A stretch of 64,000 nt of DNA, taken from contig JAILXR010000001.1 in NCBI GenBank assembly GCA_050789445.1, positions 2,666,001 through 2,730,000 on the forward strand, given 5' to 3'. Origin of the DNA: JAWSVE01 sp050789445 (GTDB lineage Bacteria > Pseudomonadota > Gammaproteobacteria > Pseudomonadales > Cellvibrionaceae). Numbering within the stretch: the stretch's first letter is position 1; each line of letters opens with the position of its first letter. Below the pieces are notes generated by a model. That model was not told where the DNA came from and made no database searches. It worked only from the letters and a program-made list of their open reading frames with translations. Shown here in pieces: positions 54,785-64,000 of the stretch. A program made the position numbers and the translations under genes.

Positions 54785-55438
54785 ATGACACCATTGCAAC
54801 ATCCGAAATATAACCATTATTTAGAAGTATTAAAAAGTGGTGCGAAAAAATTAAAAGTGGCTGTTACACCTGAGCAGTTAGATCAATTAATTCAGTATGT
54901 GTTGTTATTGGACAAATGGAATAAAGCCTATAACTTATCAGCGATTCGCAATGTTGATGAGATGTTGTCATTGCATGTGTTAGATAGTTTAAGTATTTCG
55001 AACCATTGCCATGGAGATAATTGGATAGATGTAGGAACAGGTGGTGGACTACCTGGTGTTCCTCTCGCTATTTTGTATCCAGAAAAAAAATTCACATTAC
55101 TCGATAGTAATGGAAAAAAAACACGCTTCTTGTTTCAGGTAAAGACCTCGTTAAAGTTAGACAATCTTGAAGTTGTTCAGTCAAGAGTTGAAGACTATAA
55201 ACCTGAAGTTTTGTTAGATGTGGTTGTCAGTCGAGCATTTGCCAGCATTAAAGATATGGTTGAAGGCTGTAAACACCTTCTTAATGAGTCGGGTCAGTTT
55301 TACGCGATGAAAGGCGTATACCCTGAAGATGAGTTGAGTGAATTACCAAAACCCTATAAGGTCAGCCATAATTATCCATTGAAAGTTCCCACTGTTGAGG
55401 GGGAGCGCCACCTAATAGTCATTACAAGTGAGGTCTAG
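54785..55438 (+). CDS. rsmG: 16S rRNA (guanine-527-N7)-methyltransferase
   Basis: The 217-residue SAM-dependent enzyme methylates G527 of 16S rRNA. The SAM loop is WIDVGTGGGLPGVPLAILYP, and KWNKAYNLSAIRN and VVSRAFASIKDMV are family segments. It follows mnmG (gidA-gidB order) with 106 AT-rich bases between. Confidence 0.95.
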   Translation: MTPLQHPKYNHYLEVLKSGAKKLKVAVTPEQLDQLIQYVLLLDKWNKAYNLSAIRNVDEMLSLHVLDSLSISNHCHGDNWIDVGTGGGLPGVPLAILYPEKKFTLLDSNGKKTRFLFQVKTSLKLDNLEVVQSRVEDYKPEVLLDVVVSRAFASIKDMVEGCKHLLNESGQFYAMKGVYPEDELSELPKPYKVSHNYPLKVPTVEGERHLIVITSEV

Positions 55439-55555
55439 GAAAAGGCATAATCCGAAGACGTAAAACTGTTCGAACAATAAATGTAAAAATAATAAACGTA
55501 AAAACACAGTAGAAAAAACTAACCGATTGAAATATTTAGGAAAGAATGCGCCACC

Positions 55556-56371
55556 ATGGAACTCAGTTATAGTAAAAGTCACGTCTATTCCATTACTAAT
55601 CAGAAAGGTGGTGTGGGTAAAACAACGACTAGTGTTAACCTAGCCGCATCTCTAGTGGCGACAAAAAAGAAAGTGTTATTAGTGGATATGGATCCACAAG
55701 GTAATGCCACTATGGGTAGTGGCATCGACAAAAATGAATTAGAAAAATCAATTTATGATGTATTAGCAACAGGTGCCCCGATTGGTGCAGCGCTGCAGCA
55801 TTCTGAATCAGGTGGTTATGACTTATTACCAGCAAATTCTGATCTCACTGCAGCTGAAGTTGAAATGCTTTCTTTGCCCAATAAAGAACGTTTGTTGCAG
55901 GGTGCATTGCTGACAGTTCGTAATAAATATGATTATGTGTTGATTGACTGCCCTCCCTCCCTCAATATGCTCACAGTGAATGCCTTAACGGCAAGTGATG
56001 GCGTTATTATTCCAATGCAGTGTGAATATTATGCGTTGGAAGGTTTATCAGCCTTGGTAAGTACCATTGAACAGATTAAACAGGCTTTGAATCCTAGATT
56101 AAATATCGAAGGTATTTTGCGTACAATGTATGACCCGCGAAATAGTTTAACGAATGATGTATCGCAACAATTATCAGAGCATTTTGGCGATAAAGTTTAT
56201 CGCACATGTATACCACGTAATGTTCGTTTGGCTGAGGCGCCCAGTTATGGTGTACCTGTTTTAGCGTATGATAAAGGGTCAAAGGGTGCAGTCGCTTACT
56301 TAACGCTCGCAGGTGAAATGATTCGTCGCGATGAAATAGCAAAAAAACAAGTCGTTGAAAAAACATCTTAA
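55556..56371 (+). CDS. parA: Chromosome partitioning ATPase ParA (Soj)
   Basis: The 271-residue protein begins with the deviant Walker A motif QKGGVGKTTTSVNLAASL (about residues 15-32) and has DMDPQGNATMG and LIDCPPSLNMLTVNAL (Walker B). With ParB bound at parS it segregates the chromosomal origin. parA, parB and a parS site within 16 kb form a complete chromosomal Par system. The gene is 117 bases after rsmG. Confidence 0.96.
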   Translation: MELSYSKSHVYSITNQKGGVGKTTTSVNLAASLVATKKKVLLVDMDPQGNATMGSGIDKNELEKSIYDVLATGAPIGAALQHSESGGYDLLPANSDLTAAEVEMLSLPNKERLLQGALLTVRNKYDYVLIDCPPSLNMLTVNALTASDGVIIPMQCEYYALEGLSALVSTIEQIKQALNPRLNIEGILRTMYDPRNSLTNDVSQQLSEHFGDKVYRTCIPRNVRLAEAPSYGVPVLAYDKGSKGAVAYLTLAGEMIRRDEIAKKQVVEKTS

Positions 56372-56487
56372 GAGTAGAGTTGATATAGCAGCAACTGCAA
56401 TAACAATTTGATTGAAAATAAAAATTAAAATAAAACAGTAATCGTAAAAATAGTTAGCAAAAAATACGACGGAAAACGGTAAAGAAT

Positions 56488-57402
56488 ATGAAGCGAAAAG
56501 GCTTGGGGAAAGGATTGGATGCTTTGTTGGGAGGTATCAATAAAGAGCAATCATCAGTCAGTATCGATACCGACGTAGAAACATTGACACAAACATCAGC
56601 ATCTCGCGAACCCATCCTTAATGACTTGTCACATATTCCTGTTGAGTTAATACAGCGCGGTAAGTATCAGCCACGACGTGATATTCAAACAGAAGCGCTT
56701 GAAGAGCTGGCAGAATCTATTAAAGCGCAAGGCGTTATGCAGCCCATCGTTATTCGTCCCATCGATAACGATCGATATGAAATTATAGCGGGTGAGCGTC
56801 GCTGGCGAGCAGCTCAGTTAGCGGGCCTCGATAAAATTCCAGCGGTGATTAAGGATGTTCCTGATGAAGCGGCTATCGCAATGGCCCTTATTGAGAATAT
56901 CCAGCGTGAAGATCTTAATCCAATGGAAGAAGCGTTTGCGTTAAAGCGTCTCCAAGATGAATTCGAATTAACTCATCAAGAAGTTGCCGCTGCTGTTGGT
57001 AAATCTCGAACAACAGTGACCAACCTGTTGCGACTGATCTCCCTATCCGATGAAGTTAGAAAATTATTAGAGCATGGTGATATTGAAATGGGCCACGCTC
57101 GCGCCCTATTGACGCTCGACGATCAAGAGCAGAAAGAGTTAGCCCGTGAAGTCGTTAATAAAGGATTGTCAGTTCGCCAGACAGAAGCGCTTGTCCGAAG
57201 AACCCAGCAACAACAAACCAAAGCGGTTCCTGCGAATAAGGTCGACCCTGATATTAAAAAATTAGAAGAAAGTTTGTCAGAACAGGTAGGAGTGCCGATT
57301 AATATTCAGCATTCTGCAAAAGGCAAAGGAAAACTCATTTTGAAATACGATAGTCTTGATGAGCTTGATGGAATTTTAAAGCATCTTAATTACGAAGCCT
57401 AA
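56488..57402 (+). CDS. parB: Chromosome partitioning protein ParB (Spo0J)
   Basis: The 304-residue protein has the N-terminal CTP-binding ParB domain with PVELIQRGKYQPR and GERRWRAAQLAGL, the helix-turn-helix (LTHQEVAAAVGKSRTTVTNLLRL) that reads parS, and the C-terminal dimerisation domain. MKRKGLGKGLDALLGG is the standard N-terminus that contacts ParA. It should bind the recF parS site. Confidence 0.97.
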   Translation: MKRKGLGKGLDALLGGINKEQSSVSIDTDVETLTQTSASREPILNDLSHIPVELIQRGKYQPRRDIQTEALEELAESIKAQGVMQPIVIRPIDNDRYEIIAGERRWRAAQLAGLDKIPAVIKDVPDEAAIAMALIENIQREDLNPMEEAFALKRLQDEFELTHQEVAAAVGKSRTTVTNLLRLISLSDEVRKLLEHGDIEMGHARALLTLDDQEQKELAREVVNKGLSVRQTEALVRRTQQQQTKAVPANKVDPDIKKLEESLSEQVGVPINIQHSAKGKGKLILKYDSLDELDGILKHLNYEA

Positions 57403-57500
57403 ATATAGTGGTTATCCTTAGCTTGAAACACAAGCTGTAGAATATAAGTAAACACTATAGCGAATATTTTAATAATTCGCGCAGATGATAGTGGTATTGG

Positions 57501-57529
57501 TTGAATACGTAGCCTGTAAACCCTATAAT
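57501..57529 (+). promoter_or_regulatory. Predicted sigma-70 promoter of the atp operon
   Basis: TTGAAT (57501-57506) and a perfect TATAAT (57524-57529) are separated by 17 bases. A GC-rich stretch (GCTGCCGCC) follows. It lies about 150 bases before atpI, and nothing upstream reads through except parB, which stops at 57402. Confidence 0.75.
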
Positions 57530-57676
57530 GCTGCCGCCTTTTTGGGCTGTTCCCATTGCGTGAAACTAGGTGGAAAAAACCTATTATTTACAAAAAATCG
57601 GAGTAGCTTTTGATTAAAAGTTAGTTCGACATGTAAAAGGCCTAAGATACTGATTAATTGGTATCGGGCAGAAACC

Positions 57677-58063
57677 ATGGGAAATATCAAACGACCACCC
57701 GTTTTACGAATACCATTAGTGCAGTTAGTTATTTTACTGCCGGTAAGTTTTGCAGTTTGGTGGTTCAGTCCCGCGGTAGCCTACTCTGTTTTGTTAGGCG
57801 GGATTATTCAAATCCTACCAAATACATATTTTGCTCTTTATGCTTTCCGTTATCAGGGAGCACAAAGTGCGCCACTCGCGCTCAGGGCAATGAGCCGAGG
57901 TGAGACAGGAAAGTTTGTTTTGACCCTAACGGGTTTTGCTTTGGTGTTTAGCTTGTTCAAAGCAGTTGATATAAGTGCGTTATTTGTTTCGTATTTTGTA
58001 ATGATCATTGTTTCAGTTGTGGTTGCTAGCCAAGTGATAGCGCCAGCAAAAATAAAACAGTGA
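57677..58063 (+). CDS. atpI: ATP synthase assembly protein AtpI
   Basis: The 128-residue membrane protein has about four hydrophobic helices (LPVSFAVWWF, LLGGIIQILPNTYFALYAF and two near the end) and a positive start (KRPPVLRIPLVQLVILL). AtpI helps assemble the c-ring. It is the first gene of the F0F1 operon, after a strong promoter. Confidence 0.88.
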   Translation: MGNIKRPPVLRIPLVQLVILLPVSFAVWWFSPAVAYSVLLGGIIQILPNTYFALYAFRYQGAQSAPLALRAMSRGETGKFVLTLTGFALVFSLFKAVDISALFVSYFVMIIVSVVVASQVIAPAKIKQ

Positions 58064-58133
58064 TGATTAAGAGTTTTAAGTTTAGTTATTTTGAACCCAG
58101 TACTATCTATTAAACTAAAAGGTTTTTGAGAGC

Positions 58134-59060
58134 ATGGCAGGCGAAGGTCAAACCACTACCGGATATATCCAGCATCACTTGCAAAACCTCACCTATGGAA
58201 AACTCCCTGCCGGTTATGAGCGTCATGACGCAGACGGCACTGTTCATGTTTTAGATAGCGCAACATGGACAATTGCGCATTCTTCACAAGAAGCTGTTGA
58301 TATGGGGTTCATGGCAATCCATTTAGATACAATGGCTTGGTCAATTGCACTAGGTTTACTTTTTACATTTCTTTTTGTTCGCGCCGCTAAAAAAGCAACT
58401 TTAGGTGTACCAAAAGGTTTTCAGAGTTTTGTCGAGCTGGTTGTTAGTTTTATTAACAACACAGTAACTGATATTTTCCACCACAAAAATACAATGATCG
58501 GTCCAATGGCATTAACAGTCTTCATGTGGATATTGTTAATGAATATTATGGATATTGTTCCTGTAGACTGGCTTCCAATGCTGGCAGGTAAGATCGCAGG
58601 TGATTCTCACTTCTTCTTCAAGGTTGTACCAACGACTGATCCAAATGCGACACTTGGTATGGCATTAAGTGTATTTTTGTTGATGATTTTTTTCAGTATT
58701 CAACAAAAAGGCATTATGGGGTTTGTTAAAGAATTAACATTACATCCATTCCATTCTGGTAAGTGGTTTGTTGATATTTTCTTGATTCCTATCAATCTTA
58801 TTCTTGAAACAGTTTCTTTGATCGCAAAACCTATATCGTTAGGTTTGCGATTATTCGGTAACTTATACGCTGCCGAAATGATCTTCATCTTAATTGCAAT
58901 TATGTTTGGTGCCGGTTTATTTCTGGGCTCGTTAGCAGGTCTGTTGCAGTTAGGTTGGGCGATATTCCATCTATTGGTAATACCACTGCAAGCATTTGTA
59001 TTTACCGTTTTGACTGTTGTTTATATGGCAATGGCTCATGATGTGGAAGAAGAACACTAA
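58134..59060 (+). CDS. atpB: ATP synthase F0 subunit a
   Basis: The 308-residue subunit forms the proton half-channels against the c-ring. The essential Arg lies in SLGLRLFGNLYAAEMIFILI. About six membrane helices are visible. The N-terminal region (about residues 1-60) is longer than in E. coli (271 total) and is soluble and periplasmic-like. Its C-terminus, FVFTVLTVVYMAMAHD, matches the family. Confidence 0.97.
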   Translation: MAGEGQTTTGYIQHHLQNLTYGKLPAGYERHDADGTVHVLDSATWTIAHSSQEAVDMGFMAIHLDTMAWSIALGLLFTFLFVRAAKKATLGVPKGFQSFVELVVSFINNTVTDIFHHKNTMIGPMALTVFMWILLMNIMDIVPVDWLPMLAGKIAGDSHFFFKVVPTTDPNATLGMALSVFLLMIFFSIQQKGIMGFVKELTLHPFHSGKWFVDIFLIPINLILETVSLIAKPISLGLRLFGNLYAAEMIFILIAIMFGAGLFLGSLAGLLQLGWAIFHLLVIPLQAFVFTVLTVVYMAMAHDVEEEH

Positions 59061-59098
59061 TTTTTAATTTTTACTTCATAAGATAGTAGGAGAAAACA

Positions 59099-59347
59099 AT
59101 GGAAGCATTGGGTTTGGTTTACGTAGCAAGCGCGCTGTTAATCGGTTTGGGTGCATTAGGTACTGGTATCGGTTTCGGTTTATTGGGTGGACGTCTTTTA
59201 GAAGGTTCAGCTCGTCAACCAGAGCAAGCACCAGCACTACAAGGTAAAATGTTCTTAATGGCAGGTCTATTAGATGCGGTACCTATGATTGGTGTTGGTA
59301 TTGGTATGTACTTGATCTTCGTAATCGCTCCTGGGCTTGCTGGTTAA
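59099..59347 (+). CDS. atpE: ATP synthase F0 subunit c
   Basis: The 82-residue hairpin of two membrane helices forms the rotor ring. The proton-carrying acidic residue is Asp in GLLDAVPMIGVGIGMYL (about residue 60). The polar loop is ARQPEQ. No sodium-binding Gln-Glu-Ser/Thr pattern is seen, so the enzyme is proton-driven. An AGGAG site precedes the ATG. Confidence 0.97.
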   Translation: MEALGLVYVASALLIGLGALGTGIGFGLLGGRLLEGSARQPEQAPALQGKMFLMAGLLDAVPMIGVGIGMYLIFVIAPGLAG

Positions 59348-59391
59348 TAAGCTTTGCTAGTTAACTTTTTTAATAAGCAAGAGGTATTGCT

Positions 59392-59862
59392 GTGAATATC
59401 AATCTCACACTTATCGGCCAGTCTATAACCTTCTTCCTATTTGTTGCGTTTTGTTGGAAGTTTGCATGGCCAGCTTTGCTTGGTGTTATGGCTGAGCGAG
59501 AGAAAAAAATCGCTGACGGTCTAGAAGCCGCTGAACGTGCTGCTAAAGATTTAGAGTTAGCGCAAAATAAAGCAGGCGATCAACTTCGTGAAGCGAAGGA
59601 ACAAGCGTCAGCAATTGTTGAGCAAGCGAATAAGCGCGCACAACAAATTGTTGAAGATGCAAAAGAAAAAGCGATCGAAGAAGCGAACCGTCAAAAAGTT
59701 GCTGCGGAAGCAGAAATCGAACAGCAACTGAACCGTGCTAAAGAAGAATTGCGCGGTAAGTTGGCTGGTTTAGCAATCACTGGGGCCGAAAAAATTATCA
59801 AATCATCTGTGGATCAAAAGACGCACAGTAATATGATTGATGATTTGGCTGCTCAGCTTTAA
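59392..59862 (+). CDS. atpF: ATP synthase F0 subunit b
   Basis: The 156-residue stator stalk protein has a single N-terminal membrane helix (NLTLIGQSITFFLFVAFCWKFAWP) and a long charged coiled coil (about 40-155). It starts with GTG (residues VNINLTL). It dimerises and binds delta and the F1 head. Confidence 0.95.
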   Translation: MNINLTLIGQSITFFLFVAFCWKFAWPALLGVMAEREKKIADGLEAAERAAKDLELAQNKAGDQLREAKEQASAIVEQANKRAQQIVEDAKEKAIEEANRQKVAAEAEIEQQLNRAKEELRGKLAGLAITGAEKIIKSSVDQKTHSNMIDDLAAQL

Positions 59863-59883
59863 TTGTTTTAATCGGAAAAGAAT

Positions 59884-60420
59884 ATGGCGGAACTAACAAC
59901 ACTAGCACGGCCTTATGCAAAAGCAGGTTTTGAGTTTGCTAAGGATGCAAAAGCGCTAGACCGCTGGTCAAATATGTTAGCTACAGTAACAACGGTTGCT
60001 CTTGAGCCCGCAGTTGCAAAAAAATTGGCATCACCCAGTTTAACAACAGATGCAAAAGGCGATTTTATTGTGAGTCTTTGCGGGGATGATATTGATAATA
60101 AAGTGGCTAATTTTCTTCACTATTTAGCGAAGAATGATCGGTTATCTTTGTTGCCACAAATTCGTGAGCTATTTGAATTACTCAAATCGAATTTAGAAAA
60201 AACAGTCGACGTAGAAATTACGACAGCGTTTGAAATGACTGATGAGCAACAAGCGAAAGTGGCCAATGCGTTGAAAACAAAACTTGAAAGAGAAGTTAGT
60301 TTGCAAACGACAGTTGATCAAAGTTTATTGGGTGGTTTAGTTGTACGAGCAGGTGATCTTATTATTGATGGCTCAGCTCGTGGGCGTTTAGCCAAACTAG
60401 CCGAATCAATGAAAATCTAA
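59884..60420 (+). CDS. atpH: ATP synthase F1 subunit delta
   Basis: The 178-residue delta subunit connects the b-stalk to F1. The N-terminus, TTLARPYAKAGFEFAKD, and the C-terminal QSLLGGLVVRAGDLIIDGSARGRLAKLAE are the typical delta signatures. It is 21 bases after atpF. Confidence 0.96.
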   Translation: MAELTTLARPYAKAGFEFAKDAKALDRWSNMLATVTTVALEPAVAKKLASPSLTTDAKGDFIVSLCGDDIDNKVANFLHYLAKNDRLSLLPQIRELFELLKSNLEKTVDVEITTAFEMTDEQQAKVANALKTKLEREVSLQTTVDQSLLGGLVVRAGDLIIDGSARGRLAKLAESMKI

Positions 60421-60456
60421 AACGAATTTAAAATTACAGAAGGTTGGGAACAGAGC

Positions 60457-62001
60457 ATGCAGCAGCTGAATCCTTCAGAAATCAGTGAAATTATTAAACA
60501 GCGCATCGAGAATCTAGATGTGTCTACCGAAGCACAAAACGAAGGCACTATCGTGTCCGTTTCCGATGGCATTATCCGCATCCATGGTTTGGGTGATGTA
60601 ATGTACGGGGAAATGATCGAGTTTGAAGGTGGTGCATTTGGTATGGCACTTAACCTTGAGCGCGATTCAGTAGGTGCAGTTGTACTTGGAAGCGCGAGCG
60701 GCTTGGCAGAAGGCCAAACAGCTAAGTGCACAGGTAGAATTTTAGAAGTACCCGTTGGCCCTGAATTGTTAGGCCGTGTTGTTGATGCATTGGGTACGCC
60801 GATTGACGGTAAAGGCCCAATTAATGCGCAAGTAACTGATGCTGTTGAAAAAGTTGCTCCGGGTGTAATTGCTCGTAAGTCTGTTGATCAGCCAGTTCAA
60901 ATTGGTCTGAAAGCAGTTGATGCAATGGTTCCAATCGGTCGTGGTCAGCGTGAGTTAATTATTGGTGACCGCCAAATTGGTAAATCAGCAATCGCGGTTG
61001 ATGCAATCATTAACCAAAAAGATTCTGGTATTAAATGTGTTTATGTTGCCATCGGACAGAAAGCCTCTTCGATTGCAGCAGTTGTAAGAAAACTTGAAGA
61101 GCATGGCGCAATGGGTCACACCACAGTTGTTGCGGCAACTGCGTCTGATGCAGCTTCTATGCAATTTCTTGCACCTTTCGCAGGCTGCACCATGGGTGAA
61201 TACTTCCGTGATCGTGGTGAAGATGCATTAATTATTTATGATGATTTAACTAAGCAAGCTTGGGCTTATCGTCAAATCTCACTACTTCTTCGTCGTCCTC
61301 CAGGTCGTGAAGCATACCCAGGTGATGTTTTCTATTTGCATTCGCGTCTTCTAGAAAGAGCAGCACGAGTGAACGAAGAGTACGTTGAAAAATTCACTAA
61401 CGGTGAAGTTAAAGGCAAAACAGGTTCACTAACAGCATTGCCTGTTATCGAAACTCAAGCTGGTGACGTTTCTGCATTCGTACCGACTAACGTAATTTCG
61501 ATTACAGATGGTCAGATCTTCCTAGAGTCTTCGATGTTTAACTCTGGTGTTCGACCAGCAATGAACGCAGGTATTTCGGTATCTCGTGTAGGTGGTGCAG
61601 CACAGACCCCTATCATCAAAAAACTTTCTGGTGGAATTCGTACAGCATTAGCACAGTATCGAGAGCTAGCAGCATTCTCTCAGTTTGCTTCTGATTTGGA
61701 TGAAGCAACAAAAGCGCAGCTAGATCATGGTGAGCGTGTCACTGAATTGATGAAGCAAAAGCAATACAGCCCACTATCTGTTGGTGAGATGGCGATTGTA
61801 ATTTTTGCGGCAGATAAAGGTTACCTAAAAGAAATTCCAGTGAACAAAATTGGTGATTTCGAAGACTCATTATTATCGTACATGAATAACGAACACGCTG
61901 ACTTGATGAGTAAAATCAACAAGACAGGTGAATACAGCGATGAAGTAGTTGATAGCTTTAAAGCTGCATTAGAAAAATTCATTTCGACACAAACCTGGTA
62001 A
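60457..62001 (+). CDS. atpA: ATP synthase F1 subunit alpha
   Basis: The 514-residue alpha subunit carries the non-catalytic nucleotide sites. It starts MQQLNPSEISEIIKQRIENLD, with Walker A as GDRQIGKSAIAVDAI (near residue 169; E. coli has QTGKT) and the Arg finger region near residue 375 (SVSRVGGAAQTP). The length is normal. Confidence 0.98.
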   Translation: MQQLNPSEISEIIKQRIENLDVSTEAQNEGTIVSVSDGIIRIHGLGDVMYGEMIEFEGGAFGMALNLERDSVGAVVLGSASGLAEGQTAKCTGRILEVPVGPELLGRVVDALGTPIDGKGPINAQVTDAVEKVAPGVIARKSVDQPVQIGLKAVDAMVPIGRGQRELIIGDRQIGKSAIAVDAIINQKDSGIKCVYVAIGQKASSIAAVVRKLEEHGAMGHTTVVAATASDAASMQFLAPFAGCTMGEYFRDRGEDALIIYDDLTKQAWAYRQISLLLRRPPGREAYPGDVFYLHSRLLERAARVNEEYVEKFTNGEVKGKTGSLTALPVIETQAGDVSAFVPTNVISITDGQIFLESSMFNSGVRPAMNAGISVSRVGGAAQTPIIKKLSGGIRTALAQYRELAAFSQFASDLDEATKAQLDHGERVTELMKQKQYSPLSVGEMAIVIFAADKGYLKEIPVNKIGDFEDSLLSYMNNEHADLMSKINKTGEYSDEVVDSFKAALEKFISTQTW

Positions 62002-62016
62002 GCGGATTAATTAATC

Positions 62017-62883
62017 ATGGCAGGCACGAAAGAAGTTCGTACAAAAATCGCCAGCGTTAAATCCACGCAAAAAATTACCAGCGCCATGGAAATGGTAGCT
62101 GCCAGTAAAATGCGCAAATCACAAGAGCGCATGAAGCTGGGTAAGCCGTACGCAAATCGAATTCGATCTGTGGTAGGACATATTGCTAATGCGCATTCTG
62201 AGTATCAGCATACTTACCTAAACGAACGCGAAACAGTGTCTCGTGTTGGCTTTATTGTAATTTCTAGTGACCGTGGTTTATGTGGTGGTTTAAATATTAA
62301 TTTATTTAAATCAACAATGAACGCAATGAAAGAATGGCATGATAAAGGTGTTGAAGCTGATATTTGTGCAATAGGAAATAAAGCAGTCGATTTTTTCAAA
62401 AGTTATGGTGGTAATGTTGTTGCAGCGCTAAAAGATGTTGGCGATGAACCTTCAGCATCCGACCTAATTGGCAGCGTTAAAGTAATGCTAGATTCCTTTT
62501 CAAAAGGGAAAATTGACAAAGTGTATTTGGTGAGCAACGAATTCGTAAACACGATGACGCAACAGCCAAACGTTGACCAGTTGTTGCCGTTACTAGCAGA
62601 CGAAGACGAAAAAATGCAGCACTCCTGGGATTATATCTATGAGCCCGATGCTGAAGAATTGTTAGAAGGATTATTAACGCGTTATATCGAATCACAAGTT
62701 TACCAAGGCGTTGTTGAAAACAAAGCCTGTGAGCAAGCAGCAAAAATGGTCGCAATGAAAAGCGCAACTGATAATGCTGGCGATATTATTAACGAGTTAG
62801 AATTGATTTATAACAAAGCTCGTCAAGCAGCTATTACCCAAGAAATTTCAGAGATTGTAGGCGGTGCTGCAGCTATTTCTTAA
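62017..62883 (+). CDS. atpG: ATP synthase F1 subunit gamma
   Basis: The 288-residue central rotor shaft has the N-terminal helix TKEVRTKIASVKSTQKITSAMEMVAASKMRKSQ, the conserved SSDRGLCGGLN and the C-terminal helix ARQAAITQEISEIVGGAAAI. It begins 15 bases after atpA. Confidence 0.97.
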   Translation: MAGTKEVRTKIASVKSTQKITSAMEMVAASKMRKSQERMKLGKPYANRIRSVVGHIANAHSEYQHTYLNERETVSRVGFIVISSDRGLCGGLNINLFKSTMNAMKEWHDKGVEADICAIGNKAVDFFKSYGGNVVAALKDVGDEPSASDLIGSVKVMLDSFSKGKIDKVYLVSNEFVNTMTQQPNVDQLLPLLADEDEKMQHSWDYIYEPDAEELLEGLLTRYIESQVYQGVVENKACEQAAKMVAMKSATDNAGDIINELELIYNKARQAAITQEISEIVGGAAAIS

Positions 62884-62969
62884 TAAGTTTTATTAAGAAA
62901 TAAAAACTATGCAGAGCGCAAACAAAAAATTAATTGATAGATTGAAGTATTTTAATAGAGGAAGCCGAA

Positions 62970-64000
62970 ATGAGTAGCGGACGTATCGTACAAATTATTG
63001 GTGCGGTTATCGATGTCGAATTTCCACGCGACGCCGTACCCGAAATTTACGACGCACTAAAAGTTCCTGAAAAAGGTTTAACTTTAGAAGTGCAACAACA
63101 GCTTGGCGACGGTGTTGTTCGTACCATTGCAATGGGTTCTTCTGAAGGTGTAAGCCGTGGCTTATCCGTAGAAAACACAAAAGCACCGGTTAGCGTACCG
63201 GTAGGTATCGAGACATTAGGCCGCATCATGGATGTATTGGGCAATCCAATTGATGAGTGTGGTCCGATCGGTGAAAAAGAACGCGCTTCGATTCATCGTA
63301 AAGCACCAGCTTATGATGAGCTTGCTGCTTCTACAGATCTACTTGAAACGGGTATTAAAGTTATCGACTTGGTTTGCCCTTTTGCTAAGGGTGGTAAAGT
63401 TGGTTTGTTCGGTGGTGCCGGTGTTGGTAAAACTGTAAACATGATGGAACTCATTAATAATATCGCAACAGCACACAGTGGTTTGTCTGTGTTTGCTGGT
63501 GTTGGTGAGCGTACTCGAGAAGGTAATGACTTCTATCACGAAATGCAGGAAGCGGGTGTTGTTGATGTTGATACTTTCAGCAATTCAAAAGTAGCAATGG
63601 TTTACGGTCAAATGAATGAGCCACCTGGAAACAGATTACGTGTTGCTTTGACTGGTTTGACCATGGCTGAAAAATTCCGTGACGAAGGTCGAGACGTACT
63701 ACTATTCGTTGACAACATTTATCGTTACACACTTGCGGGAACGGAAGTATCTGCACTGCTAGGTCGTATGCCATCAGCAGTAGGTTACCAACCGACACTT
63801 GCTGAAGAAATGGGTGCACTTCAAGAGCGAATTACTTCAACGAAAACAGGTTCAATTACATCAGTACAAGCGGTATACGTACCAGCGGATGACTTGACGG
63901 ATCCATCACCAGCAACAACGTTTGCGCATTTGGATTCAACTGTTGTACTAAGTCGTGACATTGCGGCGAAAGGTATTTATCCAGCAGTAGATCCTCTTGA
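62970..64000 (+). CDS. atpD: ATP synthase F1 subunit beta (runs off the right edge)
   Basis: The ATG at 62970 follows AGAGGAAG, a good ribosome binding site. About 343 codons are present of roughly 460-470 expected, and the frame is open at 64000. The protein starts MSSGRIVQIIGAVIDVEFPR. Walker A is GLFGGAGVGKTVNMMELI (about residue 147), Walker B lies in LLFVDNIYRYTLAGTEVSALLGRMPSAVGYQP, and the catalytic Glu lies in VGERTREGNDF. It is the catalytic subunit making ATP; atpC should follow outside the window. Confidence 0.97.
   Translation, partial: MSSGRIVQIIGAVIDVEFPRDAVPEIYDALKVPEKGLTLEVQQQLGDGVVRTIAMGSSEGVSRGLSVENTKAPVSVPVGIETLGRIMDVLGNPIDECGPIGEKERASIHRKAPAYDELAASTDLLETGIKVIDLVCPFAKGGKVGLFGGAGVGKTVNMMELINNIATAHSGLSVFAGVGERTREGNDFYHEMQEAGVVDVDTFSNSKVAMVYGQMNEPPGNRLRVALTGLTMAEKFRDEGRDVLLFVDNIYRYTLAGTEVSALLGRMPSAVGYQPTLAEEMGALQERITSTKTGSITSVQAVYVPADDLTDPSPATTFAHLDSTVVLSRDIAAKGIYPAVDPL

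Overview
The window is ordinary chromosome from an AT-rich gammaproteobacterium, spanning its replication-origin neighbourhood. The gene order (coxBA-ctaG-coxC; yheV-prlC; aroE-hemF-tsaC-dprA-LysM-def-fmt-rsmB-trkA-trkH; glyQS-gmhB-plsC; gyrB-recF-dnaN-dnaA; rpmH-rnpA-yidD-yidC-mnmE; mnmG-rsmG-parA-parB; atpIBEFHAGD) is the order I know from marine Cellvibrionales/Pseudomonadales such as Saccharophagus and Teredinibacter. The low GC content is unusual for that group. A species cannot be named from the sequence alone. There are no rRNA or tRNA genes, CRISPR arrays, insertion sequences or prophages.

Layout. 0-5 kb: an aa3-type cytochrome c oxidase block (SURF1 fragment, DUF2909 protein, coxC, ctaG, coxA, coxB with a fused cytochrome c domain). 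5-10.4 kb: a long non-coding stretch, an unknown 230-residue protein, yheV-prlC and a gamma-carbonic-anhydrase-like protein. 10-13 kb: an accessory group with a LysR regulator, a histone-deacetylase-family enzyme and a translationally coupled papain-like protein. 13-21.7 kb: core genes for shikimate, heme, t6A tRNA modification, DNA uptake, protein deformylation/formylation and rRNA methylation. 21.7-26.2 kb: Trk potassium uptake, an unlisted 46-residue membrane peptide and an SPFH protein. 26-28.5 kb: two tandem paralogous quinone-reductase-like dehydrogenases. 28.6-34.1 kb: lipid acyltransferases, glycyl-tRNA synthetase and a heptose phosphatase. 34.2-37.3 kb: small unknown genes, a LysE-type exporter and a toxin-like remnant.

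37.4-64 kb is the replication and energy core. gyrB, recF, dnaN and dnaA read leftward; rpmH onward reads rightward. Two intergenic regions carry DnaA boxes: dnaA-rpmH (about 44.0-44.9 kb) and the region upstream of mnmG (about 52.0-52.8 kb). The second is laid out like Escherichia coli oriC, with boxes followed by an AT-rich segment next to mnmG. A perfect parS site sits inside recF, matching the parAB genes 15 kb away. Between mnmE and the second origin region is a 3-kb accessory block. It holds a DUF4238-like protein, a GRDP-like protein, a HAD hydrolase whose apparent start codon is ATC, a small secreted protein and a DUF3703 protein. The window ends inside atpD.

No clearly new multi-gene system was found. 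The best leads are the ATC-start HAD gene, the deacetylase/papain-like pair, the SPFH protein with its small membrane neighbour downstream of trkAH, the dual origin signals and the eroded RelE-like gene.
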